Below are positions 37,934 through 47,636 of a DNA stretch of 64,000 bases, in pieces (the first letter of the stretch is position 1; the number at the start of each line of letters is the position of its first letter). The notes below the pieces were generated by a model. That model saw nothing but the letters and a program-made list of their open reading frames with translations. It did not search any database and was not told where the DNA came from. The position numbers and the translations under genes were made by a program. This DNA comes from Solenopsis invicta (lineage: Eukaryota; Arthropoda; Insecta; Hymenoptera; Formicidae): contig NC_052668.1 of NCBI RefSeq assembly GCF_016802725.1, positions 23,678,501-23,742,500 on the forward strand, given 5' to 3'.

Positions 37934-38666
37934 AAATTCCAAAAATTATGAAACTTTGTCAACACATAGAGTATGTATATTCTGTCATGTAATAAACAAT
38001 TTTTTTTGCTGTCCAAATTTACTTTAAAGGGGTAAATTCAATCTCTAAAGATAATCTCATTTTTTGTTTTAATTATTTATCAGCAAAAGGAGAAAAAATA
38101 AAATTTTAGAAAAAAAATTGATTTCCTTTAATAAGATTTATCGATTAAAAAACTTATCAATTGTTTAAAAGATTATTTCAAACAATTAATGCTTTCCTTA
38201 CATATATTGTATATTTTTTTTACAATTGATAAATCTCCTAATCGATAAATCTCCTGTTAAAATAAATAAATTTTCTCTCTAAAATTTTTTTATCTCATTT
38301 TGCTGCCAAATAATAAAATAAAAATAAAAAAATGGATTAATCTTATTTACCTATTTTCATGAAAATATCAAAATATTGAAAACACATTGCTTTGCTTTTT
38401 ATATATTTTTTATAATTTTTTAAATAATTAACAAGTTTTCAAATCAATATTAATAAATCTTGTTAAAAAAAATAAACTTTTTTCTCTAAAATTTTGTTCT
38501 ATCTCCTTTTGTTAATAAATAATAAAATAAAAAAGAAAAAATGGACTAAACGTTAGAGGTAGATTTTATCCCTTCAGGGTAAATTCGAGCAGCAAAAAAA
38601 ATCGTTTATTACATGTCAGAATATCTTCTACGTGCTGCCAAAGTTTCATAATTTTTTGGAATTTCC
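37934..38666. mobile_element. Long inverted repeat (~730 bp, ~215-nt arms)
   Basis: The left arm (37936-38152) and right arm (38447-38664) pair from CCAAAAATTATGAAACTTTG through GACATGTAATAAAC/GTCATGTAATAAAC and TTTTTTTTGCTG to AAGATTTAT. A third copy of the inner arm module (38256-38340) lies in the spacer, in the same orientation as the right arm. No coding. Likely a foldback transposon. Confidence 0.8.
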
Positions 38667-39097
38667 GAGTTAGAGATTTTTCCTTGTAAGTTAAATTAAA
38701 AATTATTAATTTATTAACTTTTTAACTTTACTATCTGACTTTCCATTTTTTAACTAGTTAGTCATGTAACGTTCAACCAGAATGTTGATCTCGATCAAAA
38801 AATCTCTCGCGAATTTGCGACGGATGAATATCGAGATGATCGAGATGCGAGGTTCGATACATCTCGAATACGCACATCACTTTCGATCAGAAAAATCGTG
38901 CGTACGAGACAGAAAAGCAAGGGGAGAGGGGAAGGGGGATTGTAATGCGAGTCTACTACGTCATCCAATTTTGACTATTTATTATATTAGGTTAGATTGC
39001 TTAAACAAATCAATAGATTTCACGAAAACATCAAATAATCACAAGCGAAACAAATGGGCAATTAATTAAATAAAAATAATAAGAGAGGATTATTTAC

Positions 39098-39271
39098 CTG
39101 GAGGCCCATCGTTATCTTGTCGGTCGCTGTTTCAATATTCACATTCACTTGCGCGAATCTTACGCCCGTCTTACGCGGAGCAGCTTCACATCGCGTCGGA
39201 TTACTCGCCGAACTTCTAGAAATGTGTAGAACGTCATCGATCTCGATCGAAAAATTCCAGCGCACTTTCAA
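39098..39271 (-). CDS. Candidate short 5-prime coding exon ending at a donor
   Basis: A minus-strand frame opens at 39271, runs 58 codons through VNVNIETATDKITMGLQ and stops exactly at CTCCAG|GTAAAT, an acceptable donor. A minimal alternative start is the ATG at 39107-39109, giving M-G-L-Q. The segment lies inside the first, divergent part of the tandem array. The other array units lack this donor. It could be the first coding exon of a minus-strand transcript starting in the CpG-rich region near 40.5-40.9 kb. Chance is a serious alternative. Confidence 0.18.
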
Positions 39272-39878
39272 TCACACGCGAATACCCGACGAATAAGTGC
39301 CACGACTGCCTCGAGACGATCGTATGAGGTTCGGCTCGGCACGACACCTCCGGATACGTACAACGCCATCTCTGATCGGAAAAATCCCGCGTATGAGACA
39401 GAAAAGCGAGGGAGGAGAGGAGGGCAGGGGGCGCGACCGGTCTGTCAACTAACACTAATATATTAGGTTAGATTGCTAATTATCATTTCGGGCGATTAAT
39501 CGGCGCAACCAACAGCCGACGGCACTCTGCACGGCACTGCCGACGGACAATCGCGTACGCACCGTACATTTCGAACGAGAGAACAACGCGACACACATTC
39601 CCGACGTCTCTATCGCGTCGCACGGCACCGTAGAATCTGAAGCAAACTGAAATCTAACGCGGAGCAAGTTCACGTCGCGTCGGTTCACTCGCCGAACCTC
39701 ATAGAAGCTTTTAGAACGTCGTAGATTTCGATCAAAAATTGTAACGCACTTTCAATCACACGCGAATACCCGACGGATGAATGTTTGGAGACGAGGCTCG
39801 GTACGACACCTCGAATACATACATCACCTTCAATCGGAAAATTCCGCGTACAAGACGGTCGGCGAAAGACGGAAGGAA

Positions 39879-39890
39879 GGGGGGGGGGGG
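39879..39890. repeat. (G)12 run
   Basis: Homopolymer inside unit 3 of array 1, absent from the other units. Prone to assembly error. Confidence 0.9.
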
Positions 39891-40410
39891 ATAAGTAGTG
39901 CGACCGAACCTACAACGTCACCCAATCCTCTTCTATTAGGTTTGCTAATTATCATTTCGCGCGATTAATCGGCGCAACCAACATCCGACGGCAACCTGCA
40001 CGGCACTCCCGACGGACAATCGCGTACGCACCGTACATTTTGGACGAGAGAACAACGCGACACACATTCCCGACGTCTCTATCGCGTCGCGCGGCATCGT
40101 AGAGTCTGAAGTAAACTGAAATCTAACGCGGAGCAACTTCACGTCGTGCCGGATCGCTCGCCGAACCTCATAGAAGCTTTTAGAACGTCGTAGATTTCGA
40201 TCGAAAATTGTAACGCACTCTCAATCACACGCGAATACCCGACGGATGAATGCCTCCAGACAATCGTACGAGACTCTGTACGACACCTCGGACACGCACA
40301 ACATCACTTTCAATCGGAAAAATCCCGCGTGCGAGACGGAACGGCGAGGGGGAATCGTAGCGCGAGCGAGTCGCCTGCTGCGTCACAAGTCCAACCACGA
40401 ATTGCGACGT

Positions 40411-41131
40411 AAGGAAGTGAACCGAAAGCGCGATTGTCCCGCGAAGGATTGATAACTCACTTCGCACATAAATTATAGATACAGCGGGCGACGCCGGCCG
40501 GTGCGTCGTAGACGGCCGGTTGAAGACGCGGAGTCACGCGTTACGCAGCAGCCGAGTGACGGAGAGTGGGAGTGGGGGGGATGCGCACACAGGCAGCGCG
40601 CACGCACACGCCGCGACGTAGTCACACATATACGTGCGCCGTCCGTGCTCGCGACGTTCTCCCTTTGACCCTCGTCGTTCGCTCGTGTGTACGTACTGCG
40701 TCTTCAATCGCGAGACACTATTTACGATTGTGTTGCTCCTACACGGGTCGCGTAATGTTTGCTAGAATCTTGGAGAGTTTAATATCAATTGCGTCTTACC
40801 TAGCTCGGCTCATTTCTGTGCTAGCACGCCGTAATAACGCGTTACTTTTTCGACGTTGTGTTTACAACCTCACTTCGATTTCGCGAATCGTTACCTCACT
40901 TCGGTAAATTTACTACGGCACGGTACTGTTTCGATACGATTTTATATAAATCAAAAAATATTTTTATATTTTCCATGAACTTCATATATATTCGCGAAGT
41001 ATTTTTTTCTACATTTTATATATTCGAAATATTATTTTGACATGCTAAAGGGGCTTCGCGCGCGCTCACACGAGAAACGTGGAATTAATGCAACACGCAT
41101 TACACGTAAAAAATTTTAATCATACCCGTAA
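40411..41131. promoter_or_regulatory. CpG-rich promoter-like patch
   Basis: From 40.48 to 40.90 kb the sequence is dense in CG and CACACG-type words, with minus-strand donors near its left edge. It then becomes A+T-rich. It may hold a transcript start for a minus-strand gene. No TATA or defined initiator was pinned down. Confidence 0.25.
40798..40900 (-). other. Possible noncoding 5-prime exon end (donor CTAG|GTAAGA)
   Basis: On the minus strand a GTAAGA donor follows GAGCTAG, with the last exon base at 40800. Two weaker GTGAGG donors lie a little upstream (minus sense), near 40870-40905. The cluster sits at the edge of a CpG-rich patch (40.48-40.9 kb), as expected for a first exon of a minus-strand gene. 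There is no transcript evidence. Confidence 0.15.
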
Positions 41132-41212
41132 GACCATAAGCATATCGATCAATCACAGTCAAGCTTTCTAAAACCACAGTTTTGATTGTGATTGATCGAT
41201 TTGCTTAAGCAC
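41132..41212. repeat. Short hairpin repeat
   Basis: GCATATCGATCAATCACAGTC pairs with TTGATTGTGATTGATCGATT (about 22 bp, two mismatches) around an 18-base spacer. Confidence 0.65.
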
Positions 41213-41372
41213 GCATCAGAATATGCATTAGAGAGCGAGGCTCGCAAATCGGAGGTTAGAATTTGATCAATTAGATTTAATTTCATTGTAATCCGTTTCG
41301 TTCTGATTGAATTTTAATCTCTAATTTCCAAGTTTTAATCTCCAATATGTAATCGGATTACAACTCACTGTT

Positions 41373-41695
41373 ACAATTTTTTACGCATATTGCGAGCTAT
41401 TTAATTACTATATTAACGAAAATAGAGTCAAAAATAGAGTAAAAAGAATTAGTTGTACACGAAATACTCAGAATAATAGAAAGAAAGGTACCTTCAACTA
41501 CATTAATCAAATCTGTCCTACATAACTACCGCAATATATTCTTATATAAAAATTTTATCTTTTCTATAGCTTGAAAAGCTCAAGAAAAAAAATTGGATCT
41601 GACCACTCAGACGTTAAAATTTTTTACGTGTACTACAAGCTGTTTAATTATTATATTAATGAAAAATAAAGTAAAAAATATAATAAAAAGAGAAG
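41373..41695 (+). repeat. Diverged direct repeat pair
   Basis: AATTTTTTACG, AGCT[AG]TTTAATTA, TATATTAA[CT]GAAAA and AGTAAAAA occur in the same order at 41376-41445 and 41616-41695. Confidence 0.55.
41463..41590 (+). repeat. Dispersed repeat, copy 1 (partner at 42388-42518)
   Basis: TTCAACTACA, CAAATCTG, TACATAACTACCGC-like and AAAATTTTAT-TTCTATAG recur in order about 925 bp downstream. Confidence 0.55.
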
Positions 41696-42387
41696 TGCTT
41701 TACAATGTTGGAATTTTGCTCGATATTCAAAGATAGATTACGTACAGCATTGAAGGTAGTTCCGAGCACGGGACAAATATGTATTACAAATTGTTGACAA
41801 GGTGAAAGAAAAGAAAATATGTTTTCAAAAAATACTAACTAAAACAATAATTCATATCACCAATTTGGCGTCAAGTGAGGCGTGCGTGTTGGATGGAAGA
41901 GCGAGGGAAGAACACATGGAGATATATCGCATCATAGGTACATTCCTGGATACGTTCTGAATTTACGCATCAAACACATAGAGTATTATCTTGGTCTTGT
42001 TTAATGTTCGATGAACAACAAAGACAATTATGCTCTATGCGATTGATGTTCAATTCAGAACAGACTCCTGTCTTCGCTCCGTGACGAATTTCAAAGCGCT
42101 TCCGATATTCTGATCTTCGGAATCGCTCCGTATCAATTAACGCGATGTAATTAACTCTTACGATATCATGTACGAAACGGTATCGCATCTCTACCATCCT
42201 GGGTATCTCGAATCTGTTTATTTTTTCACCGATTTAAAATAGTGAAAAAATCTTTAAAAATTCACGAACTTTCAGTTTTCTAGAACAAATGCTGAAATTT
42301 TACTTTATAAAATAAAATGTATATAATTTAATAATACCATTTAATAATCGAACTTCGAGAAATGTGTACGAATAAAAATCGATCAGA

Positions 42388-42518
42388 CTCAAAATATCCA
42401 GGATGTAGAGAAAGAGTTAACTTTCAACTACACTGTTCAAATCTGACTTACACAACTACTGCCATAGTTTTTTATATGAAAAATTTTATTTCTTCTATAG
42501 TTTTAAAAGCTTTGAAAA
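42388..42518 (+). repeat. Dispersed repeat, copy 2 (partner at 41463-41590)
   Basis: Same ordered words as copy 1. Its end overlaps the left arm of the hairpin at 42.49 kb. Confidence 0.55.
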
Positions 42519-42672
42519 AACCGGAACTTTTCAATTTTTCTGCGAATTTTCTTGGTTGTAGGTGAAGTTTTTTAATAAATTTTTGAAAAATTTACCTACA
42601 ACCAAGAAAATTCGTGAGAAAATTGTAAAACTCTAGTTTTTCTGAGCTTTTAAAACTACAGTTTCTTCTGTA
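42490..42672. repeat. Strong foldback, ~77-bp arms
   Basis: The left arm 42490-42566 and right arm 42594-42670 pair almost fully; the core GAATTTTCTTGGTTGTAGGT and its complement are perfect. A spacer of about 27 bases lies between them. Confidence 0.85.
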
Positions 42673-42785
42673 ATCACAAGTTATGTCTGCTTAAGATTAT
42701 CAAATTTTTTTTATCTTTTATATTCTTGCTTATACTTATATGAGAATATGCTTCGGAGTTTGGTACTAATTTTTTTCTGTGTAGA
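42673..42785. mobile_element. Family 2, right half only (truncated copy C)
   Basis: TTAAGATTATCAA, TATTCTTGCTTATA and the right terminus TACTAATTTTTTTCTGTG match the right half of the other two copies. The left half is replaced by the 42.49-42.67 kb hairpin. Confidence 0.65.
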
Positions 42786-44044
42786 GTAACAGTTAAAAAA
42801 AAATTATTTTACACATTAATAATCAATAAAACGTACATTTGTACCCCAAATTTTAATTAGAGTTTTAACTAAAATAAAATTTAAAAAGTTGATGTTTTCT
42901 TGGTCTAATGTAACAATCAAACGTTCTAAAACATAATCATTTATGTAACAAATATAACAAAATAAAATGCAAAACTCTAAGTAACAAAAATAAAGATTTT
43001 TTTAAATTTTCGACAATGTTAACTCTAAGATATATATTTTTTTAATAAATAGTGATCTTAAACTACAATTCAACCAGTTCCAATTAAGAAAAATATTTGC
43101 GTAATTGTGACAATGAGGTAAGTTTGTATCCTGCCAGTGTAATTGAAGGATAGCCTTTTATGATCAAAAAATTTCGATTTCGATTTTTCAATACCATCGT
43201 CGAAGTAATTCCCAGTAACTAAAACGCAATCGCAAAATATTCTGGCGAAATATTCCCGTTTAGCTTTAATTCTCGCCTCGTAATTGGAGTCTAAACTTTT
43301 CGCGGATTCGGGAACACTTTTCCATTAACTCGACGAAAGTTTTCACAATTAGCGTGCGAATCCCGTTGCACCAGACATGTAACCAGACGCTTCTGCTGTT
43401 CGTTAAATGGCAAACGAATTTTGCACGAATTTCCGTCATGCAAAAAGATGATGCGTACAATGCAATCGGATGGAAACGTGCAATATTGCGTTACAATTGC
43501 TATCGAAACGTTGGGCAATCGCGATATCATCGTTAGCATCGTTCCAAGTTTCAGTAAATCGCAACTACGATATATTCTCGGTGTATCGAATTGCTTTAAT
43601 TTGCTTTAATGTGTTCCGCAGTTAGAAACTAACAATAAGATCCAAACGCGTTTTCGGTCTCGAGTACATGACAAATTGAGTTTAATCGCGTTCTCGAAAC
43701 AATTCAAACCCGTTACAGTCGAAGGGAAGTGTTCTGAGAAACTTGGCGAGTACTTGTCAAGCTTGTAAGCGGCTCGCATCTCCGGCGACGTGTGAACATC
43801 TCCAAACATTTTCCCGCGCTCTCTACTCGCGAGACGGTAACTGCCGCGAATATCTGAGAAACGGGAGCACCGAGTAAAATATTATTGCTAAAACGACGTA
43901 TAGTGTTCCGATTACATAGTAAGCAAATTTTAGATATAATGGAATTAATGTGTCATCGAACGAAAAAATAATAGCGATCAAAATTAATAGATGCTTTGTC
44001 CTGAATATCGCAAAGTATTTGGTTGAATTGCATAGGAATTATAA
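42786..44044. other. No gene seen
   Basis: The first 60 bases match, in reverse, the outer arm of the 44-kb palindrome (ACGTTTTATT, TTTTTTTTAACTGTT). The remainder, including 43.2-43.85 kb with several short frames, is unremarkable. Confidence 0.4.
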
Positions 44045-44805
44045 CGCAATTTAAGAGGTTATATATACTTTCTCAATTAAAAAAAAAAATAAATTTTTTT
44101 ATCTTAAATTATTTTTTAGTGTTTAAAATATACGAAAAAGTAAAAAGTTGCCCAAAAACATATAAAATATTTATATGAATTTTCTTTAAATTTTAAACGC
44201 GTTTCACAGAAACTATGTTTCTTAAAAATTATTAAAAAAAAATTATTATCAAATCAAAACAATCACATATAAGCTTTTGCTCACACAAAGAAAAATTTGA
44301 AAATTTATTTAGAAAGATAATAAATAAATTTGATATCTACAAAAAGCACACGTTTTATTACTTGTTAGTATGTAAAAAAAATAATTTTTTTAACTGTTTA
44401 TAAATTGTTAAAGTTATTATACTAACACAGAAAAAAATTATTAAATTAACAATCACATTCTCACATATAAGCAAAAATATAAAATCTTAAAAAATCTTGA
44501 TAATCTTAGACATAACTTGTTTACATAAAGAAACAAAATTCTTCAATTAAAAAACAAACTTTTTTATACAAAGAAGTTATATCTATTTAAAATTATTAAA
44601 TTCTTTCAAGATTTTATTTTTCTGCTTATATTTGAGAATATGATTGCTGATTTTATACTAATTTTTTTTCTGAGTTAGCGATAACTTTAACAATTTATAA
44701 ACATTTAAAAAATCACATTTTTTTTCTATTAATAATTAATAAAATACGTCCTTTTTGTAGATATTCAATTTATTAATTATCCTCTAAAAAATGCGCAAAA
44801 ATCAG
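44045..44805. mobile_element. Large degenerate palindrome, family 4 copy A
   Basis: Left part 44290-44421 and right part 44679-44800 pair (AATATCTACAAAAAG, TTTATAAATTGTTAAAGTTAT). Family 2 copy B sits exactly between them. The left extension 44045-44160 matches the reverse complement of 49.73-49.85 kb. Confidence 0.6.
44422..44678. mobile_element. Foldback element, family 2 copy B (~257 bp)
   Basis: CTAACACAGAAAAAAATTA at the left pairs with CTAACTCAGAAAAAAAATTA read from the right end. Both arms continue into CACATATAAGC-like and ATAAAATCTT words shared with the 14.7-kb copy. It sits in the centre of a larger palindrome. Confidence 0.75.
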
Positions 44806-44889
44806 TAATTTCTCAGCATCGAGATGGTATGTAATTCCTTAATGTGATTCGAAGAAAGATCTAGCAATCATTGCAATATCCGACGAAGG

Positions 44890-45540
44890 ATAACAATTAA
44901 TATTTCATCGATTCCCGCGTCAGCGAACGCGTCACTATGAAGTTTGCCACGAACGCCGCGTGAACTACGTCACAGTATAGTCAGACGCCTTCAGCTCATC
45001 GCCGGACAGCAACGCTCGCGCCCGCGCTCGTGAATTTCGGAGGCGCCGAGAAAAACCGTCGAGCGGGATTGCATCGAAAGCATGATTTAATGGAAAAGTA
45101 TCGGACTGTCGTCGTGATTACGCCGAAGGTGAGTGATTTCGCGTAGGGCAACGATCGATATTCCATCGATTCGCGGATCAGTGAACGCGTCGCCGCGAAG
45201 CTTGCGACGAGCGTTCTTGGCGTGCGAATCCCGGTGCGATACATACGCCTCCTGCCTCTCGTCGAACAGCGAACGGTTGCGTCGCGTGCGCGAGCTTCAC
45301 GAGTGTCGAGAGAAAGTATCGGGCGATCAATATTCCATCGATTTTCGGATCAGCGAGCGCGTCGCCATAAAGCTTGTGACGTAAGCGTCCTTGGCGTGTG
45401 AACCCCGTACGCAACCCAGACGTCTCCCCCCCCCCCCGCGGCTCCCGCTTCTCGCCGAACAGCATGAACAAGACGGTCGCGTCGCGCACGCGAATTTCAC
45501 GAGTGCTGAGAAAATGTATCGTAAAAGCATCGCATCACGG
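44890..45540 (+). repeat. Tandem array 2: three CpG-rich units
   Basis: The anchor TATT[TC]CATCGATT recurs at 44901, 45159 and 45331. It is followed each time by GATCAG-GA-CGCGTCGCC, AAGCTTG-GACG, TTGGCGTG-GAA-CCC and CTCG-CGAACAGC. Unit 1 is longer by about 86 nt, which include a donor. The C12 run at 45426-45437 is in unit 3. Confidence 0.85.
45066..45128 (+). CDS. Candidate 5-prime exon within array 2
   Basis: In the first unit of the tandem array an open frame leads through ATG 45090 (MEKYRTVVVITPK) to AAG|GTGAGT, an excellent donor in phase 0. The other two array units lack the ~86-nt segment that carries the ATG and the donor. CpG-rich context suits a transcript start on the plus strand, but coding is unproven. 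Confidence 0.18.
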
Positions 45541-45950
45541 CTGCATCGCGTTTTGACACAGTGCCGCTGCCGCGCGCGACAGTGAACGTTGGACGAAAAC
45601 ACGGCTCTTCCGCGAGAGACACGTACCGCCATATTTCGGAGCGCGTTTAGTCGCGTCGTTCGCTTATGGCGTCCCTCCCGCGTCCCACGTCCCGCATACT
45701 TTCGATATTCTTGAGTAAAATCGCGATCGCGTTCATCGCGCGTCTCTGCCAATTCGAATTTTGCGGGTGGACGCGCGTGCTGATTCGACTGCCGTTATCG
45801 TCGATCGCCGGCGTTTGTCATTCATGTCGTTTCGGAACGTCGGACGGCTTTGTTTCGCCTATGAAAACGAAGTGACGTGCAAAGTGCCAGATTTCCCTGC
45901 GGTGGATCCGGAGTGACGCGACGCAGCCGTCGAGTCGAGGAACGCATCGG
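45541..45950 (+). promoter_or_regulatory. Unique CpG-rich promoter-like sequence
   Basis: Dense CG dinucleotides, a 69-codon frame (45666-45875) without family resemblance, and a good donor shortly after. Reads best as promoter plus leader of a plus-strand transcript. Confidence 0.25.
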
Positions 45951-45989
45951 ATGCAGCCAAAGATGTGCGCGACGGCGGTACATCGATCG
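45951..45989 (+). CDS. Candidate 5-prime coding exon, plus strand
   Basis: ATG at 45951 opens 13 codons (MQPKMCATAVHRS) and ends in phase 0 at TCG|GTGAGT. It closes a unique CpG-rich stretch (45.55-45.99 kb), after which the sequence turns abruptly A+T-rich and enters a mobile element. That is the layout expected of a promoter and first exon followed by an intron. Other upstream ATGs in the leader (for example at 45666) weaken the case for this start. Confidence 0.22.
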
Positions 45990-46058
45990 GTGAGTAAATC
46001 AATATATGTATCGTGCATTTGTATTTTATTCGCCAAGTGATTTGATTCGTAATTGCGT

Positions 46059-46855
46059 TGCACTCAAAAAATTGTTTTACTGCTGTAGGTAGATTTCTAG
46101 GTGTCACAACAAAAATTAATTGCTCCATTTTGTACCTGCTAAAATATCGTTTGTCACATGTAGAATTTATAGCACTAATATATTAGCAATTCTTCTAAAA
46201 AATTTAGATCTTGTTGCCAATTTTACAATGAGAAAAAATTGTTTTTAATAAAAAAGAATACGTTTTCTTAAAACCATATTCTTTGATGCAAACATTAGTT
46301 CTGTTTAAGTAAAAGCATTTACTTTTAAGTAAATAAATATTTTACATAATTTTGTATTTTTATATTTAAATAATAATTTTACAAATAAGCTAATAATATT
46401 ATTATACTTAATTAAATTGTTTTCTTGGATTAAAAAATTAGATTATTTTAAATATAAAAATAATTTAACAATAAATACTTTTTAAAACTGTAAAAAAATT
46501 GTTTTATTAAAAATTATTTTTTTAATTTTATTTACATAAATATTTTAATCAAGAAATTTTTAACATGAAAATTATATAAAATTTTTTCTTCTAAAATATT
46601 TTTTTCTTATTGTGTACTTTATTGTATAGTCCAATTTTGTAAAAAGTACAGTTCTTAACATAAATAGGCGCCACAAAAAAATTTTCTTTCTAAATTTTCC
46701 AAGCATTTGAGACATAAATTCTCTCTGTTATTTAGATTGGTTAAATACGAAACATATGCGATACCACAATATTTATTAATTATTTATCCATTTTAATTTT
46801 TTTTTGCAACCAAACAATTTGTGGCTGTACTTGCAAGACCATTTTTTTTGAGTGC
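46059..46855 (-). mobile_element. Family 3 element, copy with nested insertion (~797 bp)
   Basis: TGCACTCAAAAAA at the left and TTTTTTTGAGTGCA at the right are inverted repeats. Internal sequence matches the 28.84-kb copy in reverse orientation on both flanks of 46225-46614, which is absent from that copy. Confidence 0.75.
46225..46614. mobile_element. Nested insertion with its own inverted ends (~390 bp)
   Basis: ACAATGAGAAAAAATTG at the left pairs with ATTTTTTTCTTATTGTGT at the right. The insert interrupts the family 3 element and is extremely A+T-rich. CCAATTTT occurs just outside both ends and may reflect the target. Confidence 0.6.
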
Positions 46856-47330
46856 ACGCTTATTTATTCTCGAATTATGGAAATGCGAAGGTCGTTGAAA
46901 AATACCGAGGGGCATTTCCTTTTGAGAATATTCTTCTGATACAAAAATATTCGCCTGATTTATTTCCAACTCTAATTACGCAACGCACCCGCTTCAAAAG
47001 CTTGTTCGAGAAAAGATCTTTTGAACAGAACGCCACCTTTTCCAGAGCGGAATGGCTTTAAGCCAGCTGGCTTTTATGTAAACAAGAATTTGCTTGTAAG
47101 GGTGGTTTGGATATCATTTCCTTGATTACATTCGTAATTCATAAATCTGTTGGATATAATTTTACTGGCTGAATTAACTGTAGAACATTCCTCGATAGGC
47201 ACATTGTGCGAGTATTGCACAATAATTATATGCAGGAATTTTCGAAATAAAATTTCTAAATAATACAATATTTGTTAAAAATTAGACAAATTCTTTGATA
47301 GAAAAAATATTTTACACAAATTTAAGAAAT
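46856..47330. other. No gene seen
   Basis: Ordinary A+T-leaning sequence after the family 3 element. One 69-codon frame has no support. Confidence 0.45.
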
Positions 47331-47636
47331 GTTACAAAAATTTACACGACAATGCTAGAATTGGAATAGTTTTCTAAATTTTTGTAAATTTTTGTATTTC
47401 TATTTGCGATTCTTACAAATTTCTCGGTAAAACTTTGTCAAACTATAATAAATTACAATATTCTACACATTTTCAAGTAGCTTACTCTAGCAAAAAAATT
47501 TCTGTGAGTAATCACAAAGTTCTAATAAAAATAGAAATTATTTTTTTGTAAAAATATTTATTTTCTTAGTTATATGTATTTTACTAAAATTAACAAGTGT
47601 TCCAATTCTAGCATTTTGGCATAAAATTTTGTACAA
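47331..47636. mobile_element. Foldback element (~306 bp)
   Basis: AATGCTAGAATTGGAA (left arm 47331-47369) pairs with TTCCAATTCTAGCATT (right arm 47598-47636). Pairing extends outward through TTTACACGAC/GGCATAAAATT with mismatches. Confidence 0.65.

Larger units (their letters stand above)
38781..40410. repeat. Tandem array 1: four CpG-rich units, period ~470 bp
   Basis: The anchor TCGATC[A/G]AAAA recurs at 38791, 39243, 39728 and 40198 (spacings 452, 485, 470). Units share AATCACACGCGAATACCCGA, GTACGACACCTCG, AATCGGAAAAAT-like and TAGGTT[AG]-GCTAATTATCATT. Units 3 and 4 are about 93 percent alike by eye over 39480-39730 versus 39950-40200. The first unit is the most diverged. A minus-strand 60-codon frame is open in two units, but most differences between them change amino acids, so it is probably not selected protein. 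Confidence 0.88.

Noticed and set aside
38986..39475. TTAGGTTAG in array 1 units, like the insect telomere repeat
   Set aside because: Fewer than two repeats per unit. Expected by chance and shared by unit descent.
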